DNA of 64,000 nt from Pseudomonas persica (GCF_900291015.1 NZ_OLKL01000010.1:186367-250366); one strand, 5' to 3'. Counted from the first letter of the stretch, positions 1 to 9,725 are shown. Numbers and translations: made by a program. Notes: generated by a model from the letters alone, not told the origin.

Positions 1-140
1 GGCCGGTCTGAGCCACACCGGATAGCCCTGCGCAGCGCTATCACGCCGCTTCCTCGGCACGCTCAAAGGCCCTGCCCAGCGTGTAGACTTGCGCCCAGGC
101 AGGCGGACCACGCTGCCACTATCCATCGAAGGAACCGGCA

Positions 141-647
141 ATGAACGAACAAACATCGCGCCTGAATCGGGAACGGCGCTTTCTGGTGCTGTTGGGCCTG
201 ATCTGCATTTCGCTGATCGGTGGCGCCCTCTACATGCAGATAGTCCTGGGCGAGGCACCCTGCCCGTTGTGCATCCTGCAGCGTTACGCGCTGCTGTTCA
301 TCGCCGTGTTCGCCTTCATCGCCGCGGCGATGCCCGGGCGCCGCAGCCTGACCTTCTTCGAGGCACTGGTGGTGCTCAGCGCCATTGGCGGAATCGTTGC
401 GGCCGGCAACCATGTGTATATACTCGCCAACCCCATGGTCAGTTGCGGCATCGATACCCTGCAGCCGATCGTCGATGACCTGCCGCTGGCCAAGCTCTGG
501 CCGCTGGTGTTCCAGGTCGACGGCTTCTGCAGCACGCCGTACCCGCCGATCCTCGGGCTGTCGCTGGCACAATGGGCGCTGGTGGCGTTCGTCCTGACGG
601 CCGTGCTGGTTCCGCTCGGGATCTATCGCAACCGACGCCGGGCTTAG
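141..647 (+). CDS. dsbB: Disulfide bond formation protein DsbB
   Basis: This inner-membrane quinone reductase reoxidises periplasmic DsbA and passes the electrons to ubiquinone. The 168-residue protein has the family's four hydrophobic segments. It carries the CxxC pair C41-P-L-C44 after the first segment and a second periplasmic pair, C102 and C130. The length is normal for DsbB. The ATG is preceded by GGAA at good spacing. It stands alone, about 560 bases before the cyo operon on the same strand, so shared regulation is not evident. Confidence 0.95.
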   Translation: MNEQTSRLNRERRFLVLLGLICISLIGGALYMQIVLGEAPCPLCILQRYALLFIAVFAFIAAAMPGRRSLTFFEALVVLSAIGGIVAAGNHVYILANPMVSCGIDTLQPIVDDLPLAKLWPLVFQVDGFCSTPYPPILGLSLAQWALVAFVLTAVLVPLGIYRNRRRA

Positions 648-1206
648 ACAAAAGTCCCGAATTGCATGGGGTCTTTTGCGCCGCATGAGAAGAGGGAAAG
701 TTTGCTCCCCGCTTGATCCAGATCAACCCGGAGGCCTTGCAGAATGCGGTTTTGGGGCCTAGCAAGCGGGGTGCGACAAACTGTCGCGAAGTTGAATTTC
801 CGAGCAGTATTGTTACGGATTCTGTAAAAGACTGTTGCTCAATAAGTCATAGTCAAGGGTTGGCGACCTATCTACAATCGCCCCCAATTTCCGTTCGGCA
901 CTGCTTGCAAGTCGCAGGATTGAAGGAAGCCCCAGCGCTCCTTTTTGCTGACTTCGTCAAGTTTCGCCCAACGGCGATACCGGGCGGACCCCCCTCCGCG
1001 TTTTCCCGCACCAAATGGACTTGGTCTGAAGTACAGGCCTGTTGCCTACGAAACCATAAGCACCGCTAACCCGCTTGACGCCAAGGTCCTGCAGTCGGAT
1101 CCCGGGCAGGAGCGAGTACGGGCGCGAAATGCCGCACTTGGCAGGACGAAGTGTTGGCTACCAAAACACAAATTGCATTGAAGCAAGCTGATCTAGAGGT
1201 CGTGAG
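648..1206 (+). promoter_or_regulatory. Long non-coding leader of the cyo operon
   Basis: This is a 559-base gap between dsbB and cyoA. I see no convincing gene: the short open frames lack ribosome sites and family-like composition. The gap contains the Anr/FNR-type box listed separately and must hold the cyo promoter. I could not assign -35 and -10 elements with confidence. Terminal oxidase genes in pseudomonads are typically regulated by oxygen and carbon source, which fits a long control region. Confidence 0.6.
713..726. promoter_or_regulatory. Anr/FNR box upstream of cyoA
   Basis: The sequence TTGATCCAGATCAA is a perfect match to the FNR/Anr consensus TTGAT-N4-ATCAA. It lies 65 bases after the dsbB stop and about 480 bases before cyoA. 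Anr is the oxygen-sensing Fe-S regulator of Pseudomonas. A role in lowering cyo expression when oxygen is scarce is known for this genus in general terms; here it is inferred. Confidence 0.75.
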
Positions 1207-2151
1207 ATGAGTAAAAAGCGTTACCCCAGACTGTTTGGCATATTGCCCTTTTTAGGCATGCTTTTACTCAGTGGGTGCAACTGGACCCTGCTCGACCCGA
1301 AGGGCCAGGTCGGCATTGAGCAAAAGAACCTGATCCTGATCGCTACCGGCCTGATGCTGCTGGTGGTGATTCCTGTCATTATCATGACCGTGGTTTTCGC
1401 CTGGAAGTACCGTGCTTCCAACAAGGCCGCCACCTACACCCCTGACTGGTCGCACTCGACCAAGATCGAAGCCGCGGTGTGGATCATCCCGATCCTGATC
1501 ATCATCGCCCTGGGTTACTTCACCTACCACTCCACCCACAAGCTGGACCCGTACCGTCCGCTGGATTCCGACGTGAAGCCAGTGCAGATCGACGTGGTCG
1601 CGCTGGACTGGAAGTGGCTGTTCATCTACCCGGAGCAGGGCATTGCCACGGTCAACAAGATCGTCTTCCCGGCTAACACCCCGGTCAACTTCCGCGTCAC
1701 TTCCGATGCCGTGATGAACTCGTTCTTCATCCCGGGCCTGGGCGGTCAGATCTACGCCATGGCCGGCATGACCACCAAGCTGCACCTGATCGCCAACGAA
1801 AACGGCGAGTTCGACGGTATCAGCGCCAACTACAGCGGTGCTGGCTTCACCGGCATGAAATTCAAGGCTACTGCCACCTCTCAGGAAGACTTCGACAAGT
1901 GGGTCGCCGAGGTCAAGCAGTCGCCGAAGAAGCTGGACAAGGCCGAATACGACGCCTTGGCCAAACCAAGCGAAAACAACCCAGTCGCGCTGTATAGCGA
2001 GGCTTCGCCTGACCAGTTCCAGCTGATCGTCGACAAGTACGAAGGCATGAACCGCGGTCGTCCGAGCCACGAACAAGCAGGCAGCAAAGATCTGGCCACT
2101 ACCAAGGGTGTGGAATCGAGTATGCAACCAGCTGCCGGTGCAGAGGAGTAA
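1207..2151 (+). CDS. cyoA: Cytochrome bo3 ubiquinol oxidase subunit II
   Basis: Subunit II of the proton-pumping quinol oxidase. The 314-residue protein begins with a lipoprotein-type signal (LLLSGC, lipidated Cys24). Two transmembrane helices follow at about 43-65 and 86-106, then a periplasmic cupredoxin-like domain. CuA-binding cysteines are absent, as expected for a quinol oxidase rather than a cytochrome c oxidase. It is the first gene of cyoABCDE, and cyoB follows after three bases. Confidence 0.97.
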   Translation: MSKKRYPRLFGILPFLGMLLLSGCNWTLLDPKGQVGIEQKNLILIATGLMLLVVIPVIIMTVVFAWKYRASNKAATYTPDWSHSTKIEAAVWIIPILIIIALGYFTYHSTHKLDPYRPLDSDVKPVQIDVVALDWKWLFIYPEQGIATVNKIVFPANTPVNFRVTSDAVMNSFFIPGLGGQIYAMAGMTTKLHLIANENGEFDGISANYSGAGFTGMKFKATATSQEDFDKWVAEVKQSPKKLDKAEYDALAKPSENNPVALYSEASPDQFQLIVDKYEGMNRGRPSHEQAGSKDLATTKGVESSMQPAAGAEE

Positions 2152-2154
2152 GAG

Positions 2155-4173
2155 ATGTTCGGTAAACTAAGCCTGGAGGCGATACCCTATCACGAGCCGA
2201 TAGTCATGGTGACGCTTGCCATGATCGCGCTCGGTGGTATCGCTGTCGTCGGTGCTATCACCTACTTCCGCAAGTGGACCTACTTGTGGAGCGAGTGGTT
2301 GACGACTGTCGACCACAAGAAAATCGGGGTGATGTACATCATCGTCGCGATGGTCATGCTGCTGCGCGGCTTTGCCGACGCCATCATGATGCGTACCCAG
2401 CTGGCTGCCGCTACCGGTGGCTCCGAAGGCTACCTGCCGCCTGAACACTATGACCAGATCTTCACCGCTCACGGTGTGATCATGATCATCTTCATGGCGA
2501 TGCCGTTCTTCACCGGCCTGATGAACCTGGCGGTTCCTCTGCAGATCGGTGCACGTGACGTTGCCTTCCCGTTCCTGAACTCCCTGAGCTTCTACCTGCT
2601 GCTGGCAGGCGTGCTGCTGGTCAACATCTCGCTGGGCGTTGGTGAATTCGCCAAGACCGGCTGGGTTGCCTATCCGCCGCTCGCGGGCATTCAGTACAGC
2701 CCTGGGGTAGGTGTCGACTACTACATCTGGGCGCTACAGCTGTCAGGCCTGGGTACGACGCTTACCGGCGTGAACTTCCTCGTCACCGTGATGAAGATGC
2801 GCGCACCTGGCATGAAGCTGATGGACATGCCGATCTTCACCTGGACCTGCACCTGGGCCAACGTGCTGATCGTGGCTTCGTTCCCGATTCTGACCGCCGC
2901 ACTCGCACTGCTGACTGTTGACCGTTATCTGGACTTCCACATCTTCACCAACGAGCTTGGTGGGAACCCGATGATGTACGTCAACCTGTTCTGGGCGTGG
3001 GGTCACCCTGAGGTCTACATCCTGATCCTGCCGGCGTTCGGTGTGTTCTCGGAAGTTACCTCGACCTTCTCCGGCAAGCGTCTGTTCGGCCACCACTCGA
3101 TGATCTACGCATCGGGCGCCATCGCCGTGCTGGGCTTCGCTGTATGGCTGCACCACTTCTTCACCATGGGTGCCGGCGCCAGCGTCAACACCTTCTTCGG
3201 CCTGGCGACGATGCTGATCTCCATTCCGACCGGTGTGAAGCTGTTCAACTGGCTGTTCACCATCTACCAGGGCCGTCTGCGCTTCACCGCGCCGATCATG
3301 TGGACCCTGGGCTTCATGATCACCTTCTCCATCGGTGGCATGACTGGCGTTCTGCTGGCTGTTCCGGGTGCTGACTTCGTGCTGCACAACAGCCTGTTCG
3401 TAATTGCTCACTTCCACAACGTGATCATCGGTGGTGCGGTATTCGGCTACATCGCCGGCTTCGCCTACTGGTTCCCGAAAGCCTTCGGTTTCACCCTGAA
3501 CGAGAAGTGGGGCAAAGCTGCCTTCTGGTTCTGGATCTCGGGCTTCTACGTAGCGTTCATGCCGCTGTACGCCCTGGGCTTCATGGGCATGACCCGTCGT
3601 CTGAACCACTCCGACAACCCGCTGTGGGAACCCTACCTGTACGTAGCCGTTGTCGGCGCCGTGCTGATCCTGTTCGGTATCGCCTGCCAGCTGATCCAGC
3701 TGTACGTATCGGTTCGCGACCGCAACCAGAACCTGGACGTGACCGGCGACCCATGGGGCGGCCGTACCCTGGAATGGTCGACTTCGTCGCCACCGCCGTT
3801 CTACAACTTCGCCCACATGCCTGAGAAGGTCGGCCTGGACGCCTGGCACGAAGCCAAGGAAGCCGGTGTTGCCTACAAGCCTGCGGCCAAGTACGAAGCG
3901 ATCCACATGCCGAGCAACACCTCTACCGGTTTGTTCATGGGCCTGTTCCTGACCGTCTTCGGCTTCGCCTTCATCTGGCACATCTGGTGGCTGGTTGGCG
4001 CGAGCCTGGTTGCAACCATCGCTGTCTTCGTTCGCCACGCTGCGCGTGACGACCAGGGCTACATGGTTCCGGCCGAAGAAGTGGCGCGCATCGAAGGCGA
4101 GCGCATGAAAGCGCTGGCCAAAGCAGGTGCTCTGCCTGCCGGCGCACGTGTCGAATCGTTTGAGCGGGTGTAA
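2155..4173 (+). CDS. cyoB: Cytochrome bo3 ubiquinol oxidase subunit I
   Basis: Catalytic subunit carrying low-spin heme b, heme o3 and CuB; it reduces oxygen to water and pumps protons. The 672-residue polytopic protein shows the heme-copper ligands: His in HGVIM (near 106), the His-Tyr motif WGHPEVY, the HH pair in WLHHFF and the HFHNV pair. Length and motifs match E. coli CyoB. It sits between cyoA and cyoC with gaps of only a few bases, so it is translated within one operon. Confidence 0.98.
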   Translation: MFGKLSLEAIPYHEPIVMVTLAMIALGGIAVVGAITYFRKWTYLWSEWLTTVDHKKIGVMYIIVAMVMLLRGFADAIMMRTQLAAATGGSEGYLPPEHYDQIFTAHGVIMIIFMAMPFFTGLMNLAVPLQIGARDVAFPFLNSLSFYLLLAGVLLVNISLGVGEFAKTGWVAYPPLAGIQYSPGVGVDYYIWALQLSGLGTTLTGVNFLVTVMKMRAPGMKLMDMPIFTWTCTWANVLIVASFPILTAALALLTVDRYLDFHIFTNELGGNPMMYVNLFWAWGHPEVYILILPAFGVFSEVTSTFSGKRLFGHHSMIYASGAIAVLGFAVWLHHFFTMGAGASVNTFFGLATMLISIPTGVKLFNWLFTIYQGRLRFTAPIMWTLGFMITFSIGGMTGVLLAVPGADFVLHNSLFVIAHFHNVIIGGAVFGYIAGFAYWFPKAFGFTLNEKWGKAAFWFWISGFYVAFMPLYALGFMGMTRRLNHSDNPLWEPYLYVAVVGAVLILFGIACQLIQLYVSVRDRNQNLDVTGDPWGGRTLEWSTSSPPPFYNFAHMPEKVGLDAWHEAKEAGVAYKPAAKYEAIHMPSNTSTGLFMGLFLTVFGFAFIWHIWWLVGASLVATIAVFVRHAARDDQGYMVPAEEVARIEGERMKALAKAGALPAGARVESFERV

Positions 4174-4176
4174 TCA

Positions 4177-4800
4177 ATGTCCAGTCAAGTAATGCACGGT
4201 GCTGCTCATGGTCACGACCATGGGCATGACGACCACCACCACGACTCGGGCCAGATGACCGTACTCGGTTTCTGGCTGTACCTGATGACCGACTGCATCC
4301 TGTTTGCGTCGCTCTTCGCCACCTACGCGGTGCTGTCCGGCAGTTTTGCCGGCGGCCCGTCGGGTCATGACATCTTCCAGCTCGATTTCGTAGCTGTTGA
4401 AACGCTGTTCCTGCTGCTGTCCTCGATCACCTTCGGCTTCGCCATGCTGAAGATGTTCGATGGCAAGAAAGCTGGCGTACTCGGCTGGTTGGCTGTGACC
4501 TTCCTGTTCGGTGCGGGCTTCATCGCGATGGAAATCTATGAATTCCATCACCTGATCAGCGAAGGCTTCGGCCCGCAGCGCAGTGGCTTCCTGTCGGGCT
4601 TCTTCGCCCTGGTAGGTACCCACGGTCTGCACGTGACCGCCGGCCTGATCTGGATGGCAATCATGATGTACCAGATCAACAAGCACGGCATCACGCCGAC
4701 CGCCAAGACCCGCATGAGCTGCCTGAGCCTGTTCTGGCACTTCCTGGACGTGGTCTGGATCTGCGTATTCACCGTCGTCTACCTGCTGGGGGTTCTGTAA
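4177..4800 (+). CDS. cyoC: Cytochrome bo3 ubiquinol oxidase subunit III
   Basis: Subunit III is a helical membrane protein that stabilises the oxidase. It has 207 residues and five predicted transmembrane helices. The N-terminus is notably histidine-rich: residues about 6-24 alternate His, Gly and Asp. That may bind metal, but this is inference. Its last base overlaps the start of cyoD, which indicates translational coupling. Confidence 0.97.
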   Translation: MSSQVMHGAAHGHDHGHDDHHHDSGQMTVLGFWLYLMTDCILFASLFATYAVLSGSFAGGPSGHDIFQLDFVAVETLFLLLSSITFGFAMLKMFDGKKAGVLGWLAVTFLFGAGFIAMEIYEFHHLISEGFGPQRSGFLSGFFALVGTHGLHVTAGLIWMAIMMYQINKHGITPTAKTRMSCLSLFWHFLDVVWICVFTVVYLLGVL

Positions 4801-5132
4801 TGGCTAACGCACACGACACTCATCACGAAGGTAACCACGGCAGCGTCAAGTCGTACATGATCGGCTTCATCCTGTCGATCATCCTGACTGCGATCCCGTT
4901 CGGCCTGGCCATGTCGCCAAGCCTGCCGAAGAACCTGACCGTTCTGATCATTGTTGCCATGGCCGTGATCCAGGTAGTAGTGCACCTTGTGTACTTCCTG
5001 CACATGGACCGCTCGAAAGAGCAACGCAACAACGTATCGACGTTCCTGTTCACCACCCTGGTGATCGCTCTGCTTGTCGGCCTGTCGCTGTGGATCATGT
5101 TCAGCATCCACTTCGAAATGTTGGCCAAGTGA
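4800..5132 (+). CDS. cyoD: Cytochrome bo3 ubiquinol oxidase subunit IV
   Basis: Small assembly subunit of the bo3 oxidase. The 110-residue protein has a short His-containing N-terminus and three transmembrane helices. Its start codon overlaps the cyoC stop (TAATG). CyoD helps copper and heme insertion into subunit I in E. coli. The length is typical. Confidence 0.96.
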   Translation: MANAHDTHHEGNHGSVKSYMIGFILSIILTAIPFGLAMSPSLPKNLTVLIIVAMAVIQVVVHLVYFLHMDRSKEQRNNVSTFLFTTLVIALLVGLSLWIMFSIHFEMLAK

Positions 5133-5143
5133 GGTAAGACTGC

Positions 5144-6031
5144 ATGTCCGTTAAGCACTTTATCCAAATCACCAAACCGGGGATCATTTTCGGTAACGTG
5201 CTTTCCGTGGCAGGCGGTTTCTTCCTTGCCTCGAAGGGCCATGTGGATTTCGCCCTGTTCCTGGCGGTGGTGATCGGTACTTCGCTGGTGGTCGCGTCCG
5301 GATGCGTGTTCAACAACTGCATCGACCGTGACATCGACCACAAGATGGAGCGCACCAAGAACCGCGTCATGGTCCAGGGCGGCATGTCGCTGCCCCTCGC
5401 GCTGATCTACGCCACCCTGCTCGGGGTGGCGGGTTTCAGCCTGCTGTATGTCCAGGCCAACCCGCTGTCGGCGTTCTGTGCGCTGATCGGTTTCATCGTC
5501 TACGTCGGTTTCTACAGCCTGTGGCTGAAGCGTAAATCGGTGCACGGCACCTTGGTCGGCAGCCTGTCGGGTGCCATGCCTCCGGTGATCGGCTACTGCG
5601 CCGTGAGCAACAGCTTCGACCTGGCTGCGGTCACCCTGCTGGTGATGTTCAGCCTGTGGCAGATGCCGCACAGCTTTGCCATCGCGATCTTCCGCTTCAA
5701 GGATTACAGCGCTGCCAACATTCCGGTCCTGCCGGTGGCACGCGGCATCCTCGCGGCGAAGAAGCAGATCGTGCTGTACGTGCTGGCCTTCGTGCTCGCC
5801 ACCCTGATGCTTACCCTCGGCGGTTACGCCGGCCTCGGCTACCTGGCCGTGGCAGCAGCCATGGGCCTGTACTGGCTGTACATGGCCTGGGGTGGCTACA
5901 AGGCCGAGGATGACAGCAAGTGGGCGCGCAAGGTGTTCGGCTTCTCCATCCTCACTGTCACTGCCCTGAGCGTGATGATGGGGGTGGACAGCCAGACCGC
6001 TGCGGACGTGCTGATGACCTACGCACGCTGA
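5144..6031 (+). CDS. cyoE: Protoheme IX farnesyltransferase (heme O synthase)
   Basis: Transfers a farnesyl group to heme b to make heme O, the cofactor of the adjacent oxidase. The 295-residue UbiA-family membrane prenyltransferase shows the Asp-rich motif [15 protein letters not shown] near residues 56-70 and about nine hydrophobic segments. It is the last gene of the cyo operon, 11 bases after cyoD, and is followed by a strong terminator. Confidence 0.97.
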   Translation: MSVKHFIQITKPGIIFGNVLSVAGGFFLASKGHVDFALFLAVVIGTSLVVASGCVFNNCIDRDIDHKMERTKNRVMVQGGMSLPLALIYATLLGVAGFSLLYVQANPLSAFCALIGFIVYVGFYSLWLKRKSVHGTLVGSLSGAMPPVIGYCAVSNSFDLAAVTLLVMFSLWQMPHSFAIAIFRFKDYSAANIPVLPVARGILAAKKQIVLYVLAFVLATLMLTLGGYAGLGYLAVAAAMGLYWLYMAWGGYKAEDDSKWARKVFGFSILTVTALSVMMGVDSQTAADVLMTYAR

Positions 6032-6054
6032 TACTGCTGCCTGTTTCACGAAAG

Positions 6055-6081
6055 CCCCGGCCTCTGTGCCGGGGTTTTTTT
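6055..6081 (+). terminator. Rho-independent terminator of the cyo operon
   Basis: A 7-bp stem, CCCCGGC with GCCGGGG around a six-base loop, is followed by seven T residues. It lies 23 bases after the cyoE stop codon. Confidence 0.9.
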
Positions 6082-6089
6082 ATGGGCGC

Positions 6090-6548
6090 CAGGCATGGCG
6101 CGTTGCGCGTTAGCGCAACCAGCTTGGCTGTGGTGGCCTCGCAGGTGACTTGGAGGTGAAAGTCCTCTACGCACCCGGCAAGGGGAGTATTAGCCAGAGG
6201 CAAGGGTGTTGCGGGTGACTGCGAATCTGAAGGAGGCCCGAGGCAAAATACTGGCCTGACGAACAGGAAGCGGATAGAGGCGGGGCAGCGAGGTGAGGTG
6301 GCCATAATCGCCAAAGCCCGATACTCGCACGGAACGCAGCGACGAAAATCCGACAGGCATAAGCAGGAAGGTCGCGCGAATTACCCTAGGAGATTTGCGC
6401 GTTTGCCACTGTGCTGTGTGGCTGGGCGAGCTACTTCAAGCTCAGCCAGAGCAAGCGCCCACGCCCACTCAAGGAAACAGCCGTGACGGAACCGTACGCA
6501 CGGTGGTGTGAGGGGACGGCGGGTGCGAACCCGCTTTCTGTCGGTCTT
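6090..6548 (+). mobile_element. ORF-less group II intron-like remnant
   Basis: This non-coding, GC-rich stretch resembles the RNA scaffold of bacterial group II introns. It has a 5' hairpin (GTTGCGC/GCGCAAC, 6102-6119) and a domain I-like segment around 6150-6400 with phrases typical of these introns (AATCTGAAGGAGGCCCGAGG). A domain V/VI-like 3' part at about 6480-6548 contains ACGGAACCGTACGCACGGTGG. No reverse transcriptase or maturase is present, so the intron appears ORF-deleted and domain V looks shortened. The boundaries are approximate. The call rests on recognised motifs, not on a covariance search. Confidence 0.55.
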
Positions 6549-7046
6549 GTTGTTCCTGCACGAGCCTCTTCGCGGTAACCCGTTGCATACCATCCTCAGC
6601 CTTAAGTCGGTCGTGTCAGCACCACTCAGTGTGGGAAGGTTCTGAAATCGTCACGCCTGTTTGCAAAGGTTGTTTCGATGAGGCGCTTCCTAGGCGTCCT
6701 CTGTGTGATGTGATTTCGCTAGTTATATCAAGCGCTTGGACATTTTTCGGTTCGGCTGTGCGGACTCGAGACGGCGTGCCCAATGATTAAACATTTTGTT
6801 TGGGCCTGGAGGAGTGTGGATAAATCAGGTTGACGCTAGATGCGCGGTGGATTATTAATTTCGTCGTCTTCCGAACGCGCGGTTGATCTTCGTGGAGCAG
6901 TTGATGCGATATGCCTATTATCTAGTCGTGCCGAATTAGCATAATTGAATGCGAGCACTTGGCGAGGGCGCACCTTTATAGTCATCTCAGAAGTATAGCT
7001 GTGGGTTAGATATTGTATGGAAACTCCCAAAATAGGAGTTTCAAAA
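6549..7046. other. AT-rich gap with no recognised gene
   Basis: This is about 500 bases between the intron-like remnant and the ATP-grasp fragment. Base composition turns clearly AT-rich after about 6700. No open frame has a good ribosome site or family resemblance. A perfect inverted repeat, GAAACTCC/GGAGTTTC with a seven-base spacer, lies at 7020-7042 just before the fragment. It could be an operator or a small hairpin in an mRNA leader. The promoter of the downstream cluster probably lies here or in 7155-7374. Confidence 0.4.
7020..7042. promoter_or_regulatory. Perfect inverted repeat before the accessory cluster
   Basis: GAAACTCC, a seven-base AT-rich spacer and GGAGTTTC form an 8-bp perfect palindrome. 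It ends four bases before an ATG at 7047. It could be a dimeric repressor operator or an mRNA hairpin sequestering the start. Nothing in the sequence distinguishes these. Confidence 0.35.
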
Positions 7047-7335
7047 ATGAAGCATGTATTTCTTATCGGTACCCGTGATGAAATATTCGCTCATTTCGAA
7101 TTTAATTTTCTCTTGCTATTTATCAAGTTCCAGCTTGTTCAGGTCCTCGTCTAGAGTTTCTCACTTGTGATGTTGAGTGGGTTGATGGTTGCTATTCGAT
7201 AATCTGTTCGAAACAGTAGCGTGTTTGATAAGGCAGCGACCCATTGACTTTATCTTCTCCTGTACAGACGGAAGTCTGTTGGATGTCGCTAGACTGAGTC
7301 AATACTCTGGGGTGCCGGGATGGCGTAGTCTGTTC
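7047..7335 (+). pseudogene. Decayed N-terminal fragment of an ATP-grasp ligase
   Basis: Three frames read in order resemble the N-terminal (pre-ATP-grasp) domain of amino-acid ligases. An ATG at 7047 gives MKHVFLIGTRDEIFAHFE. A shifted frame then gives YQVPACSGPRLEFLTCDVEW. A third frame gives RPIDFIFSCTDGSLLDVARL and QYSGVPG (about 7189-7320). The last part parallels the NPEFVIAGSEPGVELADLL region of the next gene. The ATP-binding half is missing. At least two frameshifts separate the pieces, so this is a broken paralogue rather than a working gene. The alternative is chance resemblance. Confidence 0.45.
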
Positions 7336-7374
7336 AGAGTATTAGTCCTTAATTTTTTATCGGGTATCAAATAA

Positions 7375-8631
7375 ATGTCTAGTGTGCGCGTAGCTTGTAT
7401 TGTAGACGGCCATAGTACCGGTGCCGAGTTGGCAAAAGCTCTTAAGGCATTAGGTTGGTTCCTGGTACATGTGCAGGCGAGAGAGAAAATCTCAAGTAGC
7501 TATGCCAATAGCTTTGAATCAGCAATATTTGACGTATTGCTTCGAGCATCTGAAGTGAATTATTCAGATTTAGTACAGGTGGTTCGGGAGTACAATCCCG
7601 AGTTTGTAATCGCAGGAAGTGAACCGGGGGTAGAGCTGGCAGACCTGCTGTCATGTTCATTGGGGCTGAAAGGAAACGATCCCGAGAGTAGCCAGAGACG
7701 TCGAAATAAATACCTGATGGCGAAGGCGATTTCCGAACATGGATTGGATTGCGCAAAGCAATACATGGTATCCACCGAGTCTGAACTACTGGATGGACTC
7801 AGAAGAATAAATACGCTGCCGGTCGTCGTCAAGCCGGTTGACGCTATGGGAAGTGAAGATGTCAGAGTTTGTTTCGATGAGTACGAAGCCTTAGACGCAT
7901 TCGGCGCTATTTTCGGAAAAAAGAATGTGATTGGAATTGTGAATGAGGCAGTTCTTATCCAAGAGTTTTTGGAAGGTGAACAGTATGTTGTCAATGCGGT
8001 TAGCATCGAAGGCAAACATCGAGTTACCGAGATGTGGCGAGAAAAAAGGTTGAATATTCGGGGAGGCGGGAATATATACGACTATGAAACGATGATCCCT
8101 TATGAAGGCGAAATCCAAGAGAAGCTTATTAGTTATACGAAAAAAGTTCTGACGGCGTTGGGGGTTGAAGAAGGGCCTAGCCATACGGAAATCATATTTA
8201 CTGGCCGTGGACCAGTCTTGGTTGAAACTGGTGCACGCATGCAGGGCGGGATAATTTCTGAACCGATAATCAAAGCCATTGGTGATAGTCACATGACCAT
8301 GACCATGAAAAAATACCTTGATCCATTGTGGTTTGTAAGAAATATAGACGTACCCTATCGTATGACAAAAATATCACGAGTTGTAAATTTGATCATGGGG
8401 CGAGCGGGTGTAGTCAAAGAGAATAATTGCATCAAACTTCTGGCAACGCTGCCGTCTTTTTATATGATAGCTCGAACTCCTGGTGTGGGCGACTATGTTA
8501 AGAAAACGGTGGATCTGCCGTCAAAGGTCGGGCACATATATCTGATGCATGAAGATTTGTCTCAGCTGGAGACTGATTATAGAAAAATTCGTGAGTGGGA
8601 AGCTTCTGGTGAGTTAATTGTTCTAAACTAA
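7375..8631 (+). CDS. ATP-grasp carboxylate-amine ligase
   Basis: Likely an ATP-dependent ligase joining an amino-acid carboxylate to an amine, as in L-amino-acid (dipeptide) ligases. The 418-residue protein has a pre-ATP-grasp domain (about 1-105). The ATP-grasp core includes Lys112, Lys153 in VVVKPVDAMGS and the hinge motif QEFLEGEQY (196-204). Probable Mg-binding Glu272 (HTEIIF) and Glu284/Arg288 (VETGARMQGG) follow. It is AT-rich relative to the core genome. It heads a run of six same-strand genes with short gaps, suggesting one biosynthetic operon. The substrate cannot be read from sequence. Confidence 0.85.
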   Translation: MSSVRVACIVDGHSTGAELAKALKALGWFLVHVQAREKISSSYANSFESAIFDVLLRASEVNYSDLVQVVREYNPEFVIAGSEPGVELADLLSCSLGLKGNDPESSQRRRNKYLMAKAISEHGLDCAKQYMVSTESELLDGLRRINTLPVVVKPVDAMGSEDVRVCFDEYEALDAFGAIFGKKNVIGIVNEAVLIQEFLEGEQYVVNAVSIEGKHRVTEMWREKRLNIRGGGNIYDYETMIPYEGEIQEKLISYTKKVLTALGVEEGPSHTEIIFTGRGPVLVETGARMQGGIISEPIIKAIGDSHMTMTMKKYLDPLWFVRNIDVPYRMTKISRVVNLIMGRAGVVKENNCIKLLATLPSFYMIARTPGVGDYVKKTVDLPSKVGHIYLMHEDLSQLETDYRKIREWEASGELIVLN

Positions 8632-8642
8632 TAGGTGATGAA

Positions 8643-9710
8643 ATGGATTTCTTCAAGTGCCAAATTTCAGGTTCGGACTATAGCGATCCGTATACTTTCG
8701 ATAAAGAAATTAAAAATATTTTCAATAAGACCTGGCAGTATGTTTGTCATGAGAGCGAATTACTGGCACCCGGTAGCTATATCACGGCCACGCTGGGCAC
8801 CGAGCCAATCTTGATTTTAAAGGCCTCCGACGGCAGCCTTCGCTCCTTTCATAACGTCTGCCCACATCGTGGCGCTCGAATGCTAAGTGGCAGTGGAACT
8901 TGTAAGGGGATAGTTTGCCCTTACCACTCTTGGAGCTTTACGGAGAGTGGCGCTGTGAATCATATCCCTAAGAAACAATGGTTTGAGCATCTGGACATTG
9001 AAGGCCTTCATTTGAAAGCCGCTTCCGTAGAAGTATGGAGGGGGTTGGTATTTGCCAGCGGGGTTGAAAATGCAGAACCTCTTAACCGTTGGCTTGAGGG
9101 CTATACCGAGTACTTAGATGGCTATGAGTTTCCTTACGAGGGGATGCGAGAAGTCGCTCGTTTTACGTTTGACGAGAATGTGAACTGGAAGATCCTAGTA
9201 GAGAACTACGTCGAGGACTATCACTTTGCGTACGTTCACCCTAAGACTTTTGGCGCATTTGACTTTAGTGGTGTCAGGACAATTCCGTGTGGGCCTCATA
9301 TTCAGATTCCCATGCCATACAGAGACACGCCTCCGAGTGAGCATTCCAAGTACCTATGGGAGCCTGGTGGTGTCTCACGTCAAGGTTATATTTTTCCACT
9401 TCTAACGGTTCAGCCCGCTCGAAACCATATGTCGTTGTTTATCTTCAAGCCGATAAGTGCGACTCGCACGATCATTGAGATTCCCGTTTTTCAGACGGCA
9501 TTGCAGCAGGAAAACTTCCCAATTGATGCGGAAGTTTTAAGGCGTGATATTTTTAATGATATGGAAGAGGACTTTGTGGTTTGTAGGAACTTGCAAGTCA
9601 ATACTAATTCTAGTCAATTCTCAATCAATGCTATTGCGGGTGAACATGAGTTAGGAGTGAAACACTTTCAGAAAATATGGTGGTCTTTCATGGGCGAAAA
9701 TACCAAGTAG
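8643..9710 (+). CDS. Rieske non-heme iron oxygenase, catalytic subunit
   Basis: A 355-residue Rieske oxygenase alpha-subunit relative. Residues 73-95 give the Rieske cluster ligands, C73-x-H75 and C92-x2-H95. The mononuclear iron site follows at about 187-199 (ENYVEDYHFAYVH; His194 and His199), with an acidic third ligand expected near residue 310. Relatives include aromatic-ring hydroxylases, quaternary-ammonium demethylases and the SxtT/SxtH oxygenases of guanidinium-toxin pathways. No dedicated reductase or ferredoxin lies in the cluster, so electrons must come from elsewhere. It begins 11 bases after the ligase gene. Substrate unknown. Confidence 0.88.
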   Translation: MDFFKCQISGSDYSDPYTFDKEIKNIFNKTWQYVCHESELLAPGSYITATLGTEPILILKASDGSLRSFHNVCPHRGARMLSGSGTCKGIVCPYHSWSFTESGAVNHIPKKQWFEHLDIEGLHLKAASVEVWRGLVFASGVENAEPLNRWLEGYTEYLDGYEFPYEGMREVARFTFDENVNWKILVENYVEDYHFAYVHPKTFGAFDFSGVRTIPCGPHIQIPMPYRDTPPSEHSKYLWEPGGVSRQGYIFPLLTVQPARNHMSLFIFKPISATRTIIEIPVFQTALQQENFPIDAEVLRRDIFNDMEEDFVVCRNLQVNTNSSQFSINAIAGEHELGVKHFQKIWWSFMGENTK

Positions 9711-9725
9711 GATGAAAAGGCTCGT

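Noticed and set aside
1..140. Possible gene tails at the left edge: a plus frame ending AGLSHTG at 25 and a minus frame ending FERAEEAA at 41
   Set aside because: Each is too short to match a family, and the minus frame meets a stop by about 118. Nothing supports a real gene end, so neither is listed.
713..1181. Open frames in the dsbB-cyoA gap
   Set aside because: No ribosome site, no family-like motif and overlap in different frames; the gap is better explained as a regulatory region.
4823..6049. Long minus-strand open frames opposite cyoD/cyoE, and similar ones opposite secD, hscA, ispG, hisS, bamB and der
   Set aside because: They lie opposite well-recognised genes and have the His/Gln/Arg/Val-rich composition of antisense frames in high G+C DNA.
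6298..6593. Short open frames inside the intron-like region
   Set aside because: No similarity to a maturase or any other protein; the region looks like structured RNA.
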